A DNA stretch of 64,000 nt from Gavia stellata (Eukaryota > Chordata > Aves > Gaviiformes > Gaviidae), in the NCBI RefSeq assembly GCF_030936135.1, contig NC_082617.1, positions 926,001-990,000 on the forward strand, read 5' to 3'. The notes below the pieces were generated by a model. That model saw only the letters and a program-made list of their open reading frames with translations, had not been told where the DNA came from and did no database searches. The position numbers were made by a program, and so were the translations under genes. Below are positions 60,401 through 64,000 of this stretch, one piece after another. The number at the start of each line of letters is the position of its first letter. Within the stretch, counting starts at the first letter, position 1.

Positions 60401-62212
60401 GCTGAGAACTACCAAGCAACCATCCCCCATCCCTGCTGGCCCACGGGCTACCGCAAGAGCCTGTCGCTGAGCAGCATCTACGACAGCCCCTGCACGGAGA
60501 AGGAGAGGCCCAGCCTTGCCCTCAACTCCACCATCACTGTGGTCGGCACCGGGAACGGGAGCCTCTGTGCTCTGCACGTCGGCAAGCTCTTCGACTTCAC
60601 CACGTGCTCCTTCTCCCGCTGCTCCTTCAATGGCATTTTCCAGCCAGAGGTTTCAGGAAACTTCATCGTAAGTCCTGGCATGGAGCAGAGTGGTGGCCTG
60701 GCTGCTAGGTGGGCAGGTGTCCCTGTCCCCCCGGCATCATGCGGTGGCAAAGCCAGACCCCCCCCCGCTCTGCAAGGGCGGTCACTCGTGCCCACCACAC
60801 TGGTGAGAGTGGCTGTTCATGGCGAGAGGGTTTTCTCCCTGCCTGTCCCACAGCTGCCAACTTTCCTCCATCAGGCTTTCTCTGCCTTCTTCTACACGGT
60901 CGACTTCATCCAGACAGTGATGGGGAAACCTGTGCACTTGCCCAGTGACCTGAAGGATGCTGCCGAGACCATCTGTGCCACCAGCTGGAGTGAGGTGGGG
61001 TCCTCGGGCACAGCAGGGAGGAGAGGGCTGCTTCATGTGGGGCATCACCTGGGCTCTGAGAGCAGCCCTTGGAGAGGGCTGGATGTCCCAGCACCCATGG
61101 AGTAGGGGGAGGGTGGGTGACGGGTCCCTCATGGGACCAGGAGAGGCTCAGGTGGGTATGAGCAGCACCTTGGCCAGCCAGATACAACCACCCAGAGCTT
61201 CAGGCCACAGAAACAAAGCCTGGACCCTGTTGGCTTGACCCCTTTTCTCTGTCCCTCCATGCATCCCACCCAGCTGCTCCAGAAAGCCCCTAAGCTGGAG
61301 AAGAGACTGTCAGACTACTGCGCTGTCAGCATGTTTGTTTATTTGCTCACCACCAAGGGCTACAACTTCAACAACCATTCCTTCCCCAACATTGCCTTCC
61401 AGAAGAAGGTGAGTAACACCAGAGCACATACTCATGCCATGGTATCTGTTTGGGGTGAGGCCAAAAAGCCCTGCAGGAGAGATGATCCCCCACCAAGAAA
61501 GAGCCAAGCAATGTGAGGGAAGATTTTGGGGAACAGGAGCAGGATGGGACTCCCAGTTTTTGGGCGGATCTTCTGGGAGGTGGAAAAAAATGAGCTGAGC
61601 TGACTGTAGGGTGATAATGGAGTCAGGTCCTCCAGTCCTTCCTTGGCCCTCGAGACACCAGCCATCTCAAACGACTCTTCGCTCAGGCTTGTTGGGAAGT
61701 TATCTCAGGGTAGGATCCCACCTTTGCCAAGTGCCCTCACCTGCATGAGCCGTGGGATGGTCAGTGAGATCAGGACTGGCCTGAGCGGATGAGATCCTGC
61801 TCCCATCGGATGAGCTCAGCTCAGCACGGGATGGTCACTTCTTCGTCCTGAGCTGGCTGGACCCATGGGTGAGCGAGGGCTCAGGGTGCTGTGGCCTCCC
61901 CCACACCCCTCTCCTCCATTGAGCTGACACTGAAGTGGTCCCTGGAAGGTCTCTTGAGGCCCGCGGAGCTGGGTTGACTGGGGTGGTGACCATGCCATGC
62001 TATTTCCACAGGCAGGAGAAACCTCCATCGGCTGGGCCCTGGGCTACATGCTGAACCTCACCAACATGATCCCGGCAGAGAAGCCCTCTTCCCAGAAAAG
62101 CATGCTGTACAACTGCTGGGTCATCCTCATCCTGCTCTTTGTGCTCACCACCCTGACGTCTCTGGTGACTGCCATCTGCCTGCTCCGGCGCAGCAAGTCC
62201 AGCGCAATCTAA
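51339..62212 (+). CDS. ENTPD2: ENTPD2 (NTPDase2) gene span, complete coding region
   Basis: Ectonucleoside triphosphate diphosphohydrolase 2: a plasma-membrane ecto-enzyme that hydrolyses extracellular nucleoside triphosphates (preferentially ATP to ADP) with Ca/Mg, shaping P2 receptor signalling. Nine coding exons: 51339-51449, 58053-58170, 58694-58844, 59509-59668, 59769-59996, 60401-60667, 60875-60994, 61274-61408, 62012-62212, with matching phases, total 496 residues (human 495). Anchors: N-terminal membrane helix about 7-26 and C-terminal about 466-488. Apyrase regions: DAGSSHT (43-49), GATAGMRLL (118-126), [12 protein letters not shown] with catalytic Glu163, DFGGASTQ (199-206) and GWALGYMLN (437-445). 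[10 protein letters not shown] and KYGIVLDAG follow ENTPD2 rather than ENTPD1/3/8, and the neighbour SAPCD2 agrees. No break or missing catalytic residue was seen. Intron 1 (6.6 kb) is by far the largest. Confidence 0.96.
51450..58052 (+). other. ENTPD2 intron 1 (6.6 kb)
   Basis: Donor GTAGAG at 51450, acceptor CACCCGCAG ending 58052. It contains a G-run at 51511-51523, a long CA/CATGCA-type low-complexity tract (55255-55600) and a G-run near 56690. No dispersed repeat or additional exon was recognised. The 317-codon antisense open frame at 56289-57242 has no domain. Confidence 0.75.
55255..55600 (+). repeat. Degenerate CA-rich / alternating purine-pyrimidine tract
   Basis: Some 345 bp dominated by CACAC, GCATGC, GTGCAC and ACACGC words (e.g. 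CACACACACACCCACACGCA at 55256-55279 region). It is an expanded and decayed dinucleotide-derived repeat in ENTPD2 intron 1. Alternating purine-pyrimidine sequence of this type is prone to Z-DNA formation. Confidence 0.85.
58053..58170 (+). CDS. ENTPD2: ENTPD2 coding exon 2 (ACR1)
   Basis: 118 nt between CACCCGCAG and GTAAGG. It encodes [20 protein letters not shown] and [26 protein letters not shown] is apyrase conserved region 1, the phosphate-binding loop (actin/hsp70-like fold). It ends one base into a Gly codon. Confidence 0.97.
58694..58844 (+). CDS. ENTPD2: ENTPD2 coding exon 3 (ACR2)
   Basis: 151 nt between CTCCACAG and GTGAGT. It completes Gly77 and runs [20 protein letters not shown], then [20 protein letters not shown] with ACR2 (GATAGMRLL). 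It ends two bases into Asn127. Confidence 0.96.
59509..59668 (+). CDS. ENTPD2: ENTPD2 coding exon 4 (ACR3)
   Basis: 160 nt between GGCCCGCAG and GTGGGC. Contains [17 protein letters not shown] and [16 protein letters not shown]. The Glu of EGVFGW (residue 163) is the general base that activates water in this family. Ends in phase 0. Confidence 0.96.
59769..59996 (+). CDS. ENTPD2: ENTPD2 coding exon 5 (ACR4)
   Basis: 228 nt (76 codons) between TTGCTCAG and GTACCA. Starts [20 protein letters not shown], followed by [10 protein letters not shown] (ACR4, second phosphate-binding loop), and later [20 protein letters not shown]. The first residue is Arg where human has Tyr; the rest aligns without gap. 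Confidence 0.95.
60401..60667 (+). CDS. ENTPD2: ENTPD2 coding exon 6 (extracellular lobe)
   Basis: 267 nt (89 codons) between CTCCGGCAG and [26 protein letters not shown] opens it and [19 protein letters not shown] closes it. Cysteines ([22 protein letters not shown]) correspond to family disulphides, and two N-x-S/T sites (NSTIT, NGSL) are potential glycosylation sites. The middle is the least conserved part of the protein. Confidence 0.95.
60875..60994 (+). CDS. ENTPD2: ENTPD2 coding exon 7
   Basis: 120 nt, phase 0, between CTCCATCAG and GTGGGG. Encodes [20 protein letters not shown] then [31 protein letters not shown] is near-identical to human and typical of cell-surface NTPDases. C at CATSW pairs within the membrane-proximal lobe in family structures. 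Confidence 0.95.
61274..61408 (+). CDS. ENTPD2: ENTPD2 coding exon 8
   Basis: 135 nt, phase 0, between CCACCCAG and GTGAGT. Encodes [37 protein letters not shown] and ends IAFQKK. The DYC and FQKK landmarks match human ENTPD2. NHS is a potential N-glycosylation site. Confidence 0.95.
62012..62212 (+). CDS. ENTPD2: ENTPD2 terminal coding exon (ACR5 and C-terminal anchor)
   Basis: 201 nt after [29 protein letters not shown] (ACR5), a short stalk, then the membrane helix beginning [17 protein letters not shown], a basic stop-transfer RRSK and the end SSAI, with TAA at 62210-62212. Confidence 0.96.
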   Translation, partial: AGETSIGWALGYMLNLTNMIPAEKPSSQKSMLYNCWVILILLFVLTTLTSLVTAICLLRRSKSSAI

Positions 62213-62375
62213 CGGCAGGGACAGGGTGGGCCTTGTCTGTAGGACCCAGCACCATCCCTCCTGCTGGAGTCTCCATGGCCTGAACGCTTGGGATGCAGCA
62301 AGTGCTCAGAGATGTCCTCCTCCAATACCTGACGCTGCCTGTCCCAGAAGTAAAGCTGTCCCTTTTTGCCCTCCC
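62213..62375 (+). terminator. ENTPD2: ENTPD2 short 3'UTR with a variant poly(A) signal
   Basis: No AATAAA occurs between the stop and the window end that I could find. AGTAAA (62349-62354), a known functional variant, lies 137 bases after the stop and is followed by a T-rich stretch (CCTTTTTGCC). A 3' end around 62370 is inferred. The hairpin further downstream could belong to a longer transcript. Confidence 0.5.
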
Positions 62376-62516
62376 CTTGCTTTCAAGCTGCAGAATGGGG
62401 GGGACAGGAGAGGACCACTGGCCCTGCAGGAGAATGGCTTAAGGGTTTTCAGTGCTACTCAGGGATGGACCCCAGAGCAGGCTCAGGATTTGACCGTTCA
62501 GACATGGGGCATCTTT

Positions 62517-62561
62517 CTGTTGTCTGAACTTACTGGACTGGCCGGTAAGTCCAGACAACAG
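62517..62561. repeat. Imperfect inverted repeat, 18-bp arms
   Basis: Arms CTGTTGTCTGAACTTACT (62517-62534) and GGTAAGTCCAGACAACAG (62544-62561) are complementary at 16 of 18 positions around a 9-nt loop. It lies 305 bp past the ENTPD2 stop. It could be a hairpin in a longer 3'UTR or a remnant of a small palindromic element. Confidence 0.85.
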
Positions 62562-64000
62562 CAGGATTTATTCTCATGTGCATGGGTGGGGTGGGGAGTA
62601 CTACTTAGGCTAGTCCTTATAGCTGACCTCTCTAGCCTGTCCCTGGAGAATCAGCCCTGCCTCCCGGGGAGCTCTGGGCATCACCCAGAGCCCATGCTGT
62701 CTTTCTGGCCAATGCACAAACCCCACTGACCTTCCTGAGGGCCAGATCTTGGCCTGGACTGCCGCCAGCCTCAGCACAGCGGCTTTGGGTAAGGGCTTAG
62801 CAACAATCAGACGTGGGGAGCAACCAGCTTCCCAGGTCCCACTTCAGCAACCAGACATGGTGCCTTCCCCATTCCTGTGGTTCCTAAGCTAGACTCGACT
62901 TTGCCACAGCCAGAGCCTCCTCTGTCCCCCTGGCAATGGCACAAAAAGCCCCCGTGGCTCCCCGGTGCGTGGCCATGCCAGCGCAGAGGTGATGGGCTCG
63001 CTGCGGGAGTGGGGCTTTGTGCTGCTTTCGGATTTGAGCCCTGCATTACCCCACACCAGGCAGCTGGGAGGATGCGCCTTCATTTCCAATTGAGTAAGAA
63101 CAGGGACATGCAAACATGCAGAAGGTTTGTTTTTGTTTGGTTGTGTGTTTTTTTTTATAATCAGAACTAAATCTTTATAACCACTCCTATGGCTCTGTGG
63201 CTCTTGATCAGCAACAGGCTAATCAAGCCTGGCTGTCCCGCAGGGGTAGAGACACTTATAGGATCTACTCGGACACAGCCGCAGGTCAGGCTCTGCCTGA
63301 GGGTCTCAATCCCTTGCAGCCTGCCCAATGCTGAGAAACCATCACGGCTTTGTATGCTCTACCAGCCTGGAGAGCCCCCCAAGACAGACCAAGGTGGGCT
63401 TCAAACCTCAATCCAGACTCAGACCCACCTGGAGGTGGAAAAGTTTCAACCAGCCACGGCTGCAAAGTTTCCCAAGTGCTAGAGGTCCAGACACCCCAAA
63501 AGCGTGAGCAGGCAATGCTCAAGCTGATTTTGCGCCGTGCATTCACCACTGTGCTCACGGCCACAGCCTCCACGCAAGAACACGTAGGGAGCTTCTGCTC
63601 CCAGGGGACCGGGCCTGCTACCCAAGCAGGGCAGGAGAACAGCCCACAGGAGAGCAGCCCTGCGGTTGCCGGCAGCTCAGAGTCACCACGGCATGCATCC
63701 AGCTGCCGGGCAGCTGCGCAGGGCCAGTCCCGACGCATCGAGCCCATCTGGAAAGAGCCTCCCACCCCGCCACACTCCTCCGCATGCCCCAGTAGAGGAG
63801 CGGCTTTAGCAAGAGTTGCCGTTTCTCGCTGCCCTCCTTGCTCTCGCGGGCAGCACAAGCTCCACTCCCCGCTCCAGCCAAGCTCCCAGTACGCTGTGCT
63901 TGGCTTAACCCACCCATTCCCTGCAGCCACTTTGCTTTTAGCTGTTCTGGTGGCTGCTCCCCATCTCTCCGCACAAGCCAAGCGTGATGCCAGTTCAGAT
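62562..64000. other. 3' flank of ENTPD2, no gene seen
   Basis: About 1.4 kb. A T-run at 63149-63157 is followed by AT-rich DNA. A 231-codon antisense open frame (63286-63981) has no recognisable domain. In human the next gene on this side would be NPDC1. None of its exons is recognised before the window ends. Confidence 0.6.

Noticed and set aside
57958-62212. Alternative assignment to ENTPD8 or ENTPD1/3
   Set aside because: [29 protein letters not shown] and the FQKK...GWALGYMLN spacing follow human ENTPD2, and SAPCD2 as neighbour fits only the ENTPD2 locus.

Overview
This is a vertebrate nuclear segment, almost certainly avian. The reasons are multi-exon genes with GT-AG introns, three GC-rich CpG-island promoters, and interspersed repeats that are mainly CR1-type LINE pieces with the typical 3'-terminal wording (5'-truncated copies on both strands). 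The gene set UAP1L1 - SAPCD2 - ENTPD2 matches the order I know from human 9q34.3, seen here in the opposite orientation. The species cannot be fixed from the sequence.

Layout: (1) 1-12810, minus strand: the 5' half of UAP1L1 (exons 3, 2, 1), with the gene continuing beyond the left edge. Its 10.4-kb intron 1 carries a 2.5-kb dead CR1 copy. (2) 11.9-13.3 kb: the UAP1L1 CpG-island promoter. (3) 13.3-18.5 kb: intergenic DNA between two head-to-head genes, with no gene seen. (4) 18.5-31.6 kb, plus strand: complete SAPCD2, with a triple-CCAAT promoter, exon 1, a 42-bp minisatellite directly inside intron 1, downstream exons including a likely 17-codon cassette exon, one GC-AG intron, and a 3'UTR ending near an AATAAA. 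(5) 31.6-50.8 kb: about 19 kb without a recognisable gene, holding CR1 scraps, two 21-bp-period minisatellites and a probable dispersed avian repeat. (6) 50.8-62.4 kb, plus strand: complete ENTPD2 (NTPDase2), nine coding exons and 496 codons, with all five apyrase conserved regions and both membrane anchors. (7) 62.4-64 kb: 3' flank with an 18-bp-arm inverted repeat.

The three genes are not a pathway: a nucleotide-sugar pyrophosphorylase-like cytosolic protein, a mitotic spindle/polarity protein, and a cell-surface ecto-nucleotidase. Their adjacency is conserved synteny, not functional clustering. I found no evidence of a novel molecular system. The points most worth a second look are the intronic minisatellite beside SAPCD2 exon 1, the SAPCD2 cassette exon, the repeat-built promoter of ENTPD2, and the phased CCAAT promoter of SAPCD2. 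Exon boundaries were set by hand from splice sites, reading phase and remembered human orthologues. No alignment was run.
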